Source: Amaranthus tricolor
Lineage: Eukaryota > Streptophyta > Magnoliopsida > Caryophyllales > Amaranthaceae
Reading direction: 5' to 3'
NCBI RefSeq assembly: GCF_026212465.1
Contig: NC_080057.1
Span: 13,222,239-13,286,238 of the forward strand
DNA: 64,000 bases
In this document: piece by piece, positions 35,594 to 48,724 of the stretch
Layout: each line of letters begins with the position of its first letter
Position numbering within the stretch: the first letter of the stretch is position 1
Translations under genes and position numbers: made by a program
Notes under the pieces: generated by a model
Databases searched by the model: none
What the model was told of the DNA's origin: nothing
Seen by the model: the letters and a program-made list of their open reading frames with translations, nothing else

Positions 35594-36295
35594 GGGAAAT
35601 TCCACATAATAACATCGAACTTTCATGAAATACTAGTGGTAGCATTTTAGTAAGAGTTTTCCACATGGTAGCATCCAATTAATCTCTTATCCAACTGCGA
35701 TAGCATTCACCATTTTGACGTTTCTACCCCTATCAAATGTTAGTTGTTGTCTTTTTAATTTGTCCTAAACCATTTTTATACTATCAAATGTTTAATTCGC
35801 CATTAATTCACCGTTTTATTCATCAACTCTCTCAAATTTTGTATCAATTTTTTTTTCTTTCAAATTGTTGGCATTTTTGACGAAAACGTGCATTAAGCAC
35901 TATCACATACGCCATATGTTCACTTAATGTACTTAACTAGGATTATAAAGTTCAAAAGGTATGTTTCAAGCACTAATACATATGTACTTAACTAGGGTAA
36001 ACTATAAAGACAATAATTTGAATGAAAACAAAATTGTTACAATATTTGAGAGCTTTGATAAATTAAAGGGTGAATTAACAATCAAAGTCGTGAATTAAAT
36101 ATTTGAGAGCATAAAAAAGGTTTAAGGCAAATTCTAAAGACACCAACCAATATTTAATAAGGGTAGAAACATCAAAATGTTGAATTAAACGTAAATTAAC
36201 AAGAATTTAAATGGATGTTATCAAGTGAAAAATTCTTACAAAAGTGCTACCATTAGTGTTTCATGAAAGTTCGATGATACCATATTGAATTTTTC
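35594..36295. mobile_element. Mutator-like MITE with long inverted repeats
   Basis: The left end GGGAAATTCCACATAATAAC pairs with the complement of 36190-36295 (GAAAAATTCAATATGGTATC). Both continue with CATCGAACTTTCATGAAA and GGTAGCA. The arms run for at least 100 bp and more loosely towards the middle. ATTTTTTA flanks both sides (35586-35593 and 36296-36303), 8 or possibly 9 bp. There is no coding capacity. Confidence 0.7.
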
Positions 36296-36594
36296 ATTTT
36301 TTATTAAGTTTATCATCGTTTTTCACATGGTTACGATTTGTCTACATAACTAAAAGTATATAGTATTTGGGAAGGCTAAAAAAGTTGTAGATTAACAAAA
36401 TATTAAATTTACATTTAAACTTTTATATATATTAATGTTAATTATTTTTAATAAATTTATTTATGTTAATGCTTAAATATATAGTAAAACAATATCAAAA
36501 GTAAATTTTGAATAGATGATCAAAATCCTCCTCAGTGTCAAAGAGGAAAACCATTCAAATACAAAAGAACCCATAAAAGCTTCGTGCAAATACT

Positions 36595-36696
36595 ACAAAC
36601 AGTGAGATAATTTACTTAAAATTTTTTTTTTGTAAGATTTAATTTTAGAATCATAGTTTAATTTTACAAACAGTGAGATAATTTACTTAAAATTTT
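36595..36696. repeat. Direct repeat next to the AT tract
   Basis: The sequence 'acaaacagtgagataattta' and the following 11 bases occur at 36595-36625 and again at 36666-36696, with the AT tract starting directly after the second copy. This may be a slippage or repair duplication. Confidence 0.8.
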
Positions 36697-37989
<1,293 letters not shown>

Positions 37990-37998
37990 TATATATTT

Positions 37999-38433
37999 TA
38001 GGGAGAATTTGATTGTAATGTAGAGCAAAATTAGTAAACGATAGAGACAATAAGATCTATTCAAAATGAATTTATACGTAATGGACAAGTCAATAAAATC
38101 AATTATATTTAACTTACAAGACAATTTAATTTCTCATGTTTAATGTTATCTATAAGCTATTTAAATTTTATTATATAAATAAACATTGTCATATCACCAT
38201 ATCTTATTAGTTAGTACTTCATCCTTAGAATATAGAATTATTATTACATCTATTTGAAATTTATATTTATACATATATTTATACTAAGCACAAAAACTTG
38301 TGAGAGATCGCCTTAATATGAGACGGTATAATTGGGTCGGCCCAAACACCAAAAGTTAAAAAATTGTCCAAAAACCCAGAAAATTAAAACAAATATTAAT
38401 TTGACCTAAACGTATCAATTGGACCTAAATGTA
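37999..38433. other. Spacer
   Basis: No gene. The sequence 'gagatcgccttaatatgaga' and 'cggtataattgggtcggccc' at 38303-38342 looks like a dispersed plant repeat, but I cannot assign it. Confidence 0.4.
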
Positions 38434-39173
38434 TCGATACGATGCTAAGAACTTTGATGAACGATAACAATAACAATGAAGTAAACAAATGTGTGATAAT
38501 GTAAAACTTACAAAGAGACACAAAGATTTAAGGAGCTTCACCCAATGATGGCTACATCTTTCGTCGTGTGTAATTTCTCGTTTATATTATTTCAATGGAG
38601 TATAAAACACTCTTATAAATAAAGTATTACAATTGAGTAAGAGATAAAATCAAAAGGTTATGTGTTTAGCTTAGGGGTTGTGTTTTTAGTTTTCTTGTGT
38701 GTGTATGAGAGCTCTTTATTTATAGGAGAGATCACACTAAGTAGCATTAAGTACATTAAAGACTTCGCTCGACCATAAACATCATCCTAGGAGCATCAAA
38801 GACTTCGCTCAACCAAAACAGGGGCTCGCTCGGTTGAGCGGCTTGGTCGAGCGGGCTATAGGAAGTTTCTGGTTGAGCGAGCTGGTCGAGCGACACTTCA
38901 GAGAGCTTCTAACAGAATTGCTCGTCTTACATACTAGAGCATCTTGAATTAAACCTTTACACTTCTTCATTAAGTCCCATAACTCCCATGATTAACTCAC
39001 ACTTTTTTACCTCATTAATTCATACTTTTAATCACCATCGTAAAGAAAAATCATTAAGACTCAACTTAATACATCCACATTAACACACTCATTGGATTTC
39101 ATCCCAAGAGTCACACATGTGCACACATCAATTTTACATTCAAGTCACACCATTCATGATACCATTTATAACA
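38434..39173 (-). repeat. 3' LTR of the Tork-like copia element
   Basis: Pairs with 43204-44725 without its insertion. The inner end starts TGTTATAAATGG on the minus strand. A TATA box (TATAAATA, minus) lies at 38717-38724. TCGAGC/GCTCGA motifs cluster at 38764-38940. The left end, after ATCGATACGATG, is uncertain. Confidence 0.75.
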
Positions 39174-39326
39174 ATCTCCACTTTGACTTGAGTTCACCCA
39201 AGTCAAAGCATTCATTAATCCACTTCATCTTACAAAAAATATAAACAAAAATAACATAAACACCTCAAATGCCCCAAAGTGCATTCCTTCAAGCAAGGAG
39301 CTAAACCAACCAAGTCAACACACAAA

Positions 39327-42300
39327 TCAAACTTGGTTGTAGGCAATGGCTTTGTCATCATGTCGGCTCGATTTTTTAGTATCAATTTTCTTAAAAATCA
39401 CCCTTTTGTGCTCAACTTCATCCTGGATGAAATTATTAATTATACTTAATATAAATGTGTTTGGACCTTCTATGAAATGTATTTTAATTTCTAGCCAAGT
39501 GAATTTCACTTTGACTATCATATTTCACACTTACCGAACACACCTTATTGCACATCTCACTAACAAGACCTTTAAGCCACTTTGCCTCTTTGAATGACTC
39601 GGCAACGGCTATGTACTCCGCTTCAGTTGTTGAAAGAGCATCCACATCTTGTAACGATGATTGCCAACTTACCGTCGAACCACCCAATGTGAATACGAAC
39701 CCACTTGTGGACTTTCTATTATCAAGATCACCTCCATAGTCCGAGTCACAAAACCCGATTAGCTCACTTGAATCCTTCCCATACATGAGACAAACATTAT
39801 AAGTACTTTTCAAATACCTCAACAACCACTTAAGTGCCTCCTAATGTCCCTTCTCCGGATTTGACATATATCTACTTACCAAACTCACCGCATGAGCTAT
39901 GTCGGGTCTAGAACATACCATGGCATACATCACACTACCATCGGCACTAGTGTACGGGATTCTTACCATTTCCTCTTCTTCCGTCTTTGTTTGTGGACAC
40001 AACGTCCTGGACAACTTGAAATGAGAGGCAAGAGGAGTAGACACACCTTTAGCATCATCCATGGAGAAACGTTGCACAACTTTCTCAATGTACTTCCTTT
40101 AGCTAAGGTATAAGACACCCTTAGCCAAGTCTCTCAAAATCTCCATTTTAAGAATCTTCTTGGCTTCACCAAGATCCTTCATATCAAATTCACTTGAAAG
40201 CAACACTTTCAAGTTCTCCTCCTCAAACAAAGAACTACAAGCTACAAACATATCATCAACATATAAGAGCAAATACAACAAAGAACCATCTTTAAGTTTC
40301 TTAAGATAAACACAACTATCAAAAGAACTTCTAATAAAATCATGTGATATCATAAAAGAATCGAACCTCTTGTACGATTGCCTTGGCGATTGCTTCAACC
40401 CATACAATGATCTCTTCAATCTACACACATGACTTTCCTTGTCGATGACCACAAAACCTTCCGGTTGATTCATAAAAATTTCCTCTTCAAGCTCACCGTG
40501 AAGAAACGCCATTTTCACATCCAATTGATGCAACTCCAAATCCTCCATCGCCATCAAAGCAAGTAATGCCCTTATAGAAGAATGCTTCACTACCGGTGAG
40601 AATACCTCATGAAAATCATTGCCCTCAATTTGAGAGTATCCCTTTGCAACTACCCTTGCTTTGTAGATGGGAGGAACACCATTAGAAGGACCCTCCTTCC
40701 TCTTGAATATCCACTTACACCCAAAAATTCTTTTTTCTTTGGTGCTTCCATGATATCCCAAGTTTCATTCTTTGCAAGAGATTCCATCTCTTTCTTCATG
40801 GCTATTAACCATTCGCTTGAGTCATTTGAGGCCATAGCCTCCTTGTACGTACTTGGTTCAAGTAACCCTTCGACTTCGCTAGCAATGTTGAGAGCATATG
40901 CAACATAATCACACTCTTCAATATACCTCCTTGGATCCACGATCTTCCTTCTTTGCCTAGTTGTGGACAAAGAAGGAGACCTTTGTTGGACATCATCATC
41001 ATCAATTTTTTCTTCAATATTGGGAGGTTGAACCTCCACTTGTGCATCAATAGGAAAATTTACAACATTATCAATGGGCTTTTCTACACAAGAGACTAAC
41101 ATGTTATTTTCATCAAATACAACATCTCTAGAAATAATTATTCTTTTTGACTCATTACACCACACCCTATACCCCTTTACACTCATTCTATATCCCACAA
41201 AAATGCATTTTCTAGCCCTAGGTTCTAACTTACCATCATTTACACGAATATAAGCCAGACAACCAAAGACTCTAATACTAGAATAATTTACCGGAGTGTT
41301 GTACAGAACTTCTTGTGGTGATTTGAATTTTAAGGCGGTATGGGGTGAACGGTTGATCAAATAACACACCGTAGCCACCGCTTCGGCCCAAAATTGCTTC
41401 CCCAATTTGGCTTGGTTTAGCATACACCGAGCCCTTTCCTACAACGTTTTATTCATCCTCTCTGCAAAACCATTTTGTTGAGGACGCCCTGCACAAGTTC
41501 TATGTCTAACAATACCTTCACTAGAACAATATTGAAGAAATTTATTATAAATAAATTCAAGACCATTATCGGTTCTTAAGGTCTTGATGCTCTTGCCGGT
41601 CTTTTTCTCTATCATTTTCTTCCACTCCAAGAAAACATGATAAACTTTATTCTTTTGTTTAATGAAGTAACAACAAAATTTCCTTGATAAATCATCTATA
41701 AAGGTCAACAAAGAATTACAACCACTAAGAGAGGGCTTTCTTGAAGGCCCCCACAAATCGGAATGAATATAGTCTAAAATTCCCTTAGTCTTGTGTATAG
41801 TGGGTTTAAAACTAATGCTCTTATGTTTCCTATAAACACAATGTTCACAAAACCCAAGGTTCCCAAAGATTTTGCCATCAAATAAACCTTGTTTGGAAAG
41901 TTCAAACATACCTCTTTCTCCCATATGACCAAGTCTCAAGTGCCAAAGCTTTGTATCATGATCGAACATTGTGTTTGTGGAAATGTTCGTCGAGCCTAGG
42001 ATAGTCGAACCTTCAAGAGCATACAAACTCCCATTCAACTTTCCCTTCATCACCACAAGTGATCCTCTAGCAACCTTCATGACTCCACCTTCACAAGTGA
42101 TTCTACACCCGATTTTATCAAGAGTAATTTTCATCTTTACGCTCCCAACACCAACCACCTTGCATGTTGTGTTGTTCTCCATGGTTACATTTCCCCCATC
42201 AACACTTTCAAATGTTGGGAAGAAAGTTTTGTTGGAAGTCATGTGGAATGTGCACCCCGAGTCAAGAATCCACTCATCACTATCTTTGTATCCAGGTGTG

Positions 42301-43145
42301 GCAACTAATACACCACCATTATCACTATCATTCACGTAACTAGCATCGGCATTGCTAGTTCCATCCCTAGCCCTATCATCATTTTTCTTTTTCGATTTCC
42401 AACAATCCTTCTTGATGTGGCCTTTAAGCTTGCAATAGTTACAAGACTTATTTTTGTTAGAACCTCGTGACTTTGACCTCCCTTTACCCTTATTTCCACT
42501 CCCACTAGTGGAACCTTTCTCTTGTGTCCTCCCTCTTACAAACAACCCATCACTTGTACTACTTTGTGATTTTTGTGATAATTGTAAATCTATAAGATCC
42601 GTTTCTGTCAAGGCATTTTTCACATCATCACTACTCAAGTTATCTCTACCATAAAGTAGAGTTTCTCTAAAAATTTTTTAGGAAGGGGGTAGAGAACATA
42701 AAAGGTAAATAGCCAAGTCTTCATCATCAAGCTTGACATCTATGTTTTGTAAATCCATAACAATGGAATAAAACTCATGTAAGTAAGGTTTTAAAGATTT
42801 ACCTTCCTCCAAGCGAAGATCTTAGAGTCTACTTTTCGAAAGTAGCCTATTTGTAACACTCTTGGCCATATAGAGTGATTCCAATTTCTCCCATATCCCC
42901 TTGACAGTAGTTTCTTTAACGATCTCTCTTAGCACTTCGTTGGAAAGGCATAATTGGATTGCCGATAGTGTCTTTGAATCAATCTCTTCCCATTTTTCCG
43001 CAGTCATTCCTTTCGGCATCTTGTGTACACCATCAACGACCTTTTGCACACCATCTTGGATTAAAATAACTTTCATTTTGACTTGCCATAAGCCAAAATT
43101 TACACTTCTATCAAACTTCTCTATGTCAAGCTTCATTGTAGACAT
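39327..43145 (-). pseudogene. Tork-like Gag-Pol polyprotein with several stops
   Basis: Starts at ATG 43145 with MKLDIEKFDRSVNFGLWQVK. Zinc knuckle CNYCKLKGHIKKDC; protease EWILDSGCTFHMTS; GAG pre-integrase LWHLRLGHMGERGM; integrase YIHSDLWGP, LRTDNGLEF and QQNGFAERMN; reverse transcriptase LHQLDVKMAFLHGELEEEIF and YVDDMFVACS; RNase H GFCDSDYGGDLDNRKSTSG and LSTTEAEYIAVAE. The frame is interrupted by in-frame nonsense codons near 42820, 42678, 41437, 40097 and 39840 and by a frameshift near 40740. The catalytic motifs themselves are mostly preserved, so decay is moderate. Confidence 0.88.
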
Positions 43146-43188
43146 GTTTCACCAACAGCGACTTCTCAAGACACCGTAATAACAACTT

Positions 43189-43201
43189 GGCTCTGATACC
43201 A
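43189..43201 (-). promoter_or_regulatory. Primer binding site, tRNA-iMet type
   Basis: The minus strand reads TGGTATCAGAGCC, two bases after the LTR end at 43204. Confidence 0.92.
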
Positions 43202-43203
43202 AT

Positions 43204-44725
43204 TGAAATAATTGCCGAAATCGATACGATGCTAAGAACTTTGATGAACAATAACAATAACTAGAGGTGTTCGTTCAGTAATCCAGTCGGTTTTGGATGG
43301 CTGTCATTTGATTCAGTTGTATTTCAGATTGGTTATATTTCGAATGCGTGTTGCGATGGGTCATACTCGGGTCGGTTCGGTTAGTCACGGTTCGCTTAAA
43401 GATCGGTTATTCGAGCTATCGGGTTAGCATCAGTTCGGTGTAGGTTGAAGTTTGTGTCGAGTTTCAATCGGTCTCGGGTTGTCATTGGTTAATAATTGGT
43501 TTGGTTTTACCGGGTGCAGATCGGGTTCGAGTATTTTTCAAGTAGCATTCGGCTACGAATTGCGAATTACTAAATACTATTGATTGAGTTAGTATTAGAT
43601 TAAGTTTTTAGCCATTTTGTTATTGATGATAAGGCTCCTTTACTTAAAGTAAAATAGTGAAAATGTAAATCAATTAGTGATCATTATTACATTGTTACTT
43701 TTACTTGTTTGACCGGAAATTAAAATTATAAAGTTTTATCAATTTTCATATAATTCGATTAAAATTAGTTAAATAAACATTGACCATTGATTATTAACTC
43801 TAAATATATGAAACCATGTATTTTTAAAATTAATTTTATTAAAATATTTATGACTTTATTAGAATAACTAATAAGATGATTAAATATGAGTCAATCATAC
43901 TTCTATGTAAAAAATTTTAAAAATAAGATGATTAAATATGATTCAATCACTTTTGAACAGCTCTAACAATAACAACGAAGTAAAATAATGTTTGATAATG
44001 TAAAACTTGCAAAGAGACACAAAGATTTAAGCAGGTTCACCCAATGATGGCTACGTCCTCCATTGTGTGTAGTTGCTCGTTTATATTATTTCAATGGAGT
44101 CTAAAACACTCTTACAAATGAAGTATTACAATTGAGTAAGAGGAAAAATTAAAAGACTATATGTTTGGCTTAGGCGTTGTGTGTTTTTTTGTCTTATGTG
44201 TGTATGAGAGCTCTCTATTTATAAGAGAGATCACACTAATTAACATTAAGTACATTAAAGCTATGAGTAGATGATAATGAAACAGCCCCAAGTATTTGAA
44301 GAGTCAAAAACTGCATCCTAGGAGCATTAGAGACTTCGCTCGACCAAAACAAGGGCTCGCTCGGTCGAGCGGGCTATAGAAAGTTTCTGGTTGCATTCTG
44401 TCTGCTCGCTCGACCCACCTTGAAGCTTGCTCGGTCGAGCGAGCTTGTCGAGCGGCAGTACAGAGAGCTTCTGACAGCATTGCTCGACTTGCATAGTAGA
44501 GCATCTTTAATTAAACCTTTACACTTCTTCATTAAGTCCCATAACTCCAATGATTAACACACACTTCATTACCTCATTACTTCATACTTTGAATCACCAT
44601 CATAAAGCACAATCATCAAGACTCAATTTTATACATCCACGTTAACACACTCATTCGATTCCATCTCAAGAGTCACACATGAATGCACACATTAATTTTG
44701 TAATCAAGTCACACTATTCATAACA
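43204..44725 (-). repeat. 5' LTR of the Tork-like copia element, interrupted
   Basis: About 810 bp of LTR after removing the MITE and one copy of its target duplication. A TATA box (TATAAATA, minus) lies at 44216-44223. TCGAGC motifs cluster at 44338-44490. It starts TGTTATGAATAG on the minus strand at 44725. Confidence 0.82.
43262..43965. mobile_element. hAT-type MITE, 704 bp
   Basis: The ends are TAGAGGTGTTC and, inverted, TAGAGCTGTTC. An 8-bp duplication ACAATAAC flanks it (43254-43261 and 43966-43973). The 3' LTR of the host element shows the single-copy empty site at about 38470. The inner left half is rich in CGGTT/GGTTCGG motifs, as in other hAT MITEs. No coding capacity. Confidence 0.88.
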
Positions 44726-45860
44726 ATAATTTTTAAAAGAAATTAATAAAAACAATTATTTTTGACCTAAAAGTGATAGTAAAGTGATCAATTTCTATGA
44801 AGACTTAACTTCTTTAAGCGATGATATTCAAAACACATATTAAATTAAAGCAATAAATTAAGTAATTACATTTAGTTGTTTAATAGGTCAAAATCATATG
44901 AAGTATAAAATGTCTAAATGATGAATGACATAAGACCAAAGTCAAAAATACAAGTCAAAATATGTTTAGTCTAAACATTGACTTTAGTCTTCTGTTTTAA
45001 CAAATTAACAAATTAGGTTAAGTACGATTTTAATGCTTAATTAAAATAAGTGATTTTCTTAGTTACAAGTTTATTTGTTCTAAATGTAGGATTTCCTATT
45101 TACAAGCAAGCGTTTTCTTAACTATATGGAAACGTTTTAAATGTTCCTAAAACATAGAAAAGACTAGATCAAAATGTGTCTATAATTTAGGTATAAAATG
45201 TGGTAATCTAAATTGGTTATGTTTGTTGAGTTTATGAACATTGAAGAAAATGTTATATGCTTGGTTATTGTTGTAAGAACTAACGTGTCAGGATTCTAAG
45301 TTTTGAGGAGCCATAAATTAGCTAAACAGTTTTATTTATAAAGGAGATAAATAAGGATATGAAGCTTCATGATTCTCAACTGCTATTTGAAGGTGTGGCT
45401 TATAGATAGAAGCTTCATTCAAGATTTGAAGAACTAACATTACAACCTACACTTGCGATCTAGGGTTCATTAGTGAAAGGCATTAAATCCAAAGGGTTGG
45501 AAAAGAACCCATAGGCGGGGAGTAGGCTATTAATAGTTTAACTTTGTTAACAAATCTATAAATTTTGTCTAAGTTTATTTCTGCACTTAAGTTTTAGATT
45601 TGTTATTCGACCTAGAATAGTTCCCTTAAAACTGTTTGAAAAGTCTCATAAGCTCTTAAGCTAAGCTTCAGAGGAAAAATTTTAAACGGGCAAACTATTA
45701 TTCACCCCCTCCGCTCTATAGAGTATTTAATCTCCTATCAACCTTCAATTAATATCACATCTGTGTTTCACATATAAAAAATAATATCTTGTGTTCGCTC
45801 AAGGTTGTTCGTGCTTTAGCCCTCCCTTGTTTTGTGGAACAAATTTTTCACATTGGAAAA
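44726..45860. other. AT-rich spacer, possibly an old LTR at its right end
   Basis: No gene. 'tttataaagg' near 45333 and 'tattattcaccccctc' near 45700 resemble the TATA box and the end of copia LTRs, which would fit a 5' LTR for the Gag fragment to the right. No primer site is recognisable. Confidence 0.35.
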
Positions 45861-46849
45861 CATTGATGAAGATGTTTGTAATTGATCAAGACCTGGCGCT
45901 ATGAGACATCATCACCAAAAGACCCAAGGTACCAATGAAATAGGATGCATAAGGTAATGATGTTCAAAAGTCCAAATTCGAATACTCATAAAATGATTTA
46001 GAATCTGTGTCCTAAAACTATAGAGCCATGAATCAATTGTGTTGTACTCTAAATGGTACCGAGTTCAATAGGGTTTCATCATGCACACGTGCTGAGGAAC
46101 TATGGGATAAGTTGGTTGTGACATATGGAGGAACAAGCCAATTCAAGTAGACAAAGATCAAAGTCCTCATGCATCAATATGAAATGTTCAAGATGAAAAA
46201 GGATGAGAATATTAATGAAATGTTTACTCGTTTAACATTAATCACTAATAGTTTAAATTCTCTTGGCAAAACTATCACTAATGCAGAGAAGGTCTAAAAG
46301 GTCTTAAGGTGTCTTCCAAGATCTAAACGGGGTCCAAAACTCATCGCCATAAAAGAAGCCCAAGATTTGAGAGTGCTATCACTGATGATCTTCTTAGAAA
46401 GCTCACAACTCATGAACTCACCATTTATGATAATGGAGAAAGTGATGTTATACCATCCATGAAGAAACTTGCACTAAAGGCAAAGAAACATCAAGAGTCC
46501 TCAAGCAAAAATGAAGAAAGAGATGATGAGGAAGATCCATTTGCCTTAAGTGCAAGAGGTCTAGAATGAATAATGAAAATGCGAAAAAGATTCAAATCTA
46601 GAAATGACTACAAAGGTAAATCCTCATCCAATTCCAATTCTAAAACTAACAAGCTTGCTTTCTTTGGATGTGGATCTACAGAACATCCTGTAAAGGAATG
46701 TCCTAAAAAGAAAAAGGAATGTTACACGAAGAACAAAGAGAAGCAAGCAATGATTACAAAGTGGAGTGACTCCGAAGGGTCAAGTGAATCGGAAAATGAA
46801 GATTGTCAAGCTCATTTGTGTCTAATGGAAAATAGTGACAAAGATGACG
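45861..46849 (+). pseudogene. Copia Gag fragment, left part (interrupted)
   Basis: Degenerate Gag with DQDLA, a stop and then DIIT; AMNQLCCTLNGTEFNRV; AEELWDKLVVTYGGTSQF; LMHQYEMFKMKKDENINEMF and TRLTLITNSLNSLGKTITNA. A zinc knuckle with a changed first residue follows (FFGCGSTEHPVKECP), then the Ser/Glu-rich stretch SDSEGSSESENEDCQAHLCL. Stops at several points make it inactive. It is cut at 46849 by the insertion of the minus-strand copia element and resumes at 57314. Confidence 0.72.
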
Positions 46850-48045
46850 TGTAGGAACGATTAAAGATGCTGGATAACAACAAGAGTAAGGGGGTGAATT
46901 GTTGTTTGATAAGTTTAAGTACTTTTTCCCTGTTTTTGCCGAATTAGATAGCGAAATTAAAAATTAAACTTGATGCGAAAAATACGAAAGGGACAACACA
47001 ATTTTACGCGGAAACCTTCTAGGCCTAAATAGAATAAAAACCACGACCCCCAAAGATTTCAAAATTCTCTACTATGTTTTAGGCAATTAGCTACAATTAC
47101 ATAAAACAAATAAACAAAACTAGGCCAACTTCTCTTTCTCCTTTTCCTTCTCGTTCTCTTTCTCTTCCTCTTGCTTCACTCGAAGCTTCTCTCTTCTTCC
47201 CTAGACTTCCCCAAGTCTACTTACAACAATTCTCTAAAAAAAAACACCTTTACAAAGTCCAAAGTCCTAAGGATAAAATTAATGAGTTGCACAAGAAAAT
47301 ATTTTAACTTGATTGGAAATTCTTGGAGCAAAAATATCTCTTGTTGATTTTTGATCTCACGTATGGATACTCCTCCTCTCTCAAACCGGTTGAAAAACAA
47401 CTCCCTTTTATATAGGAGCTCATGTTGCTAGTAAAAGAAATAACTACCTACTACATCCTTATTCCTAAGATTAAGGAGAAGTAAGTGGATCTTAAATAGC
47501 AAGTAAACTAGCCATGGTTACTTTTCTATAAATAGGCAAGGTAGTTTTTTCATAATCAAACTCATATTGCAAGCCTATTTATGTGGAGAAAAATCAGGAG
47601 AAGTTTTCTCCACATTAGAAAAGGTACGATTATTTTTTTTAAAGAAATATGTATTTTGCCATTTAACTTATTAAATTAATAATGCAACAAATTAATTTTA
47701 ACCAATACATCAACTAAAAATCAAAAAAAATATATTTTTACAGAATTTTCAGCTGACGTTGATTCTTCTAGACTTCAGTCTTGAGAATCGAGCACCGTCT
47801 CCATTAACAAGTATCGTCAGAATATCTAATTTGGGAACAGTAGACCTCCTGTCTATATTTGACATTCTATGCGATCTTTCTTATCTAACTTACTTGGATA
47901 TATTTGACATATACACAATTCATGGACCAAGTCTTAGGCACTATCAACAATCTTTATCAAGACCGGATATCGACCTGCACACAACCTATAAAATACAGTT
48001 ATTTATATTAAGTTTAGTAATCATTAAAACGTAAGAGAGTCAACA
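46850..48045 (-). repeat. 3' LTR of the old SIRE-like element
   Basis: On the plus strand it begins TGTAGGAACGATTAAAG and ends GAGAGTCAACA. A C/T-rich block at 47130-47200 (plus strand) is shared with the partner LTR. It carries one GGAACAG motif (47834). Confidence 0.92.
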
Positions 48046-48724
48046 AATCCCCCCTTTTTGATGATGACAGACGACTTATAAACAAACTTAAACAAAATAG
48101 AGTAAAACTAATGTCATAGAGCACGCTAGAGACTAAAGCTACTCTACATAACTTAGCAAATTAGATCATTAGAATAGAATTTACGAAGTACGTATAATAA
48201 AAATAATTACTCTAATAAAAGCATAATATTTTTAAATAATCCTAAAATTAAATTCTATCATTCACGAAGCATACTAAGTGCTACCAAAATAAAAGCAGAG
48301 CAAAATAGTAACTGACGACTATGAAACTAAGCCTAAGAAAAATTCTATCAGAGCATACATATCAATTTAAATATAAACAACAAAGCATGAAATTGATACT
48401 ACAAACCAATTAGACCATAATTCCTAATCTGAGCATTACACTAGGCAAAACAGTAAAAATGAATTAGGAACTATGTCGTACACCAAGCATACCTCTTAAG
48501 TTTGTGCAATTATTTCCCCTTTTTACATCATTCAAAAAGTAGAGGAGCATTCAAAACACAACACTAACAATATATGTATATCGAAAAGAAGGTCAGTAAG
48601 GAGCAGTGAAATAAAGCAAGTACTAAGAAATGCAATAAAAAGTATGCAACGATTAAATATCACAGACTATTTAAGAGCAGTAGTGTTAAAAAAAATATCC
48701 AATTACAACATTGTGCCCAATGTG
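48046..48724 (-). other. Polypurine tract and 3' noncoding region of the old SIRE-like element
   Basis: The polypurine tract (minus: CAAAAAGGGGGGATT) is at 48046-48060. The rest is AT-rich without a gene and resembles 21242-22019. Confidence 0.65.

Larger units (their letters stand above)
38434..44725 (-). mobile_element. Decayed Tork/TNT1-like copia element
   Basis: On the minus strand the order is 5' LTR (43204-44725, split by a MITE), primer site TGGTATCAGAGCC (43189-43201), gag-pol in one frame, polypurine tract (AAAGTGGAGAT, 39174-39184) and 3' LTR (38434-39173). The outer end of the 3' LTR has diverged or is truncated, and I could not confirm a target duplication. The single gag-pol frame and its motifs resemble the TNT1-94 type. 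Confidence 0.85.

Noticed and set aside
38434..38440. Target duplication for the Tork-like copia element
   Set aside because: The bases flanking 44725 (ATAAT) do not match those left of 38434, and the 3' LTR end is too diverged to place.
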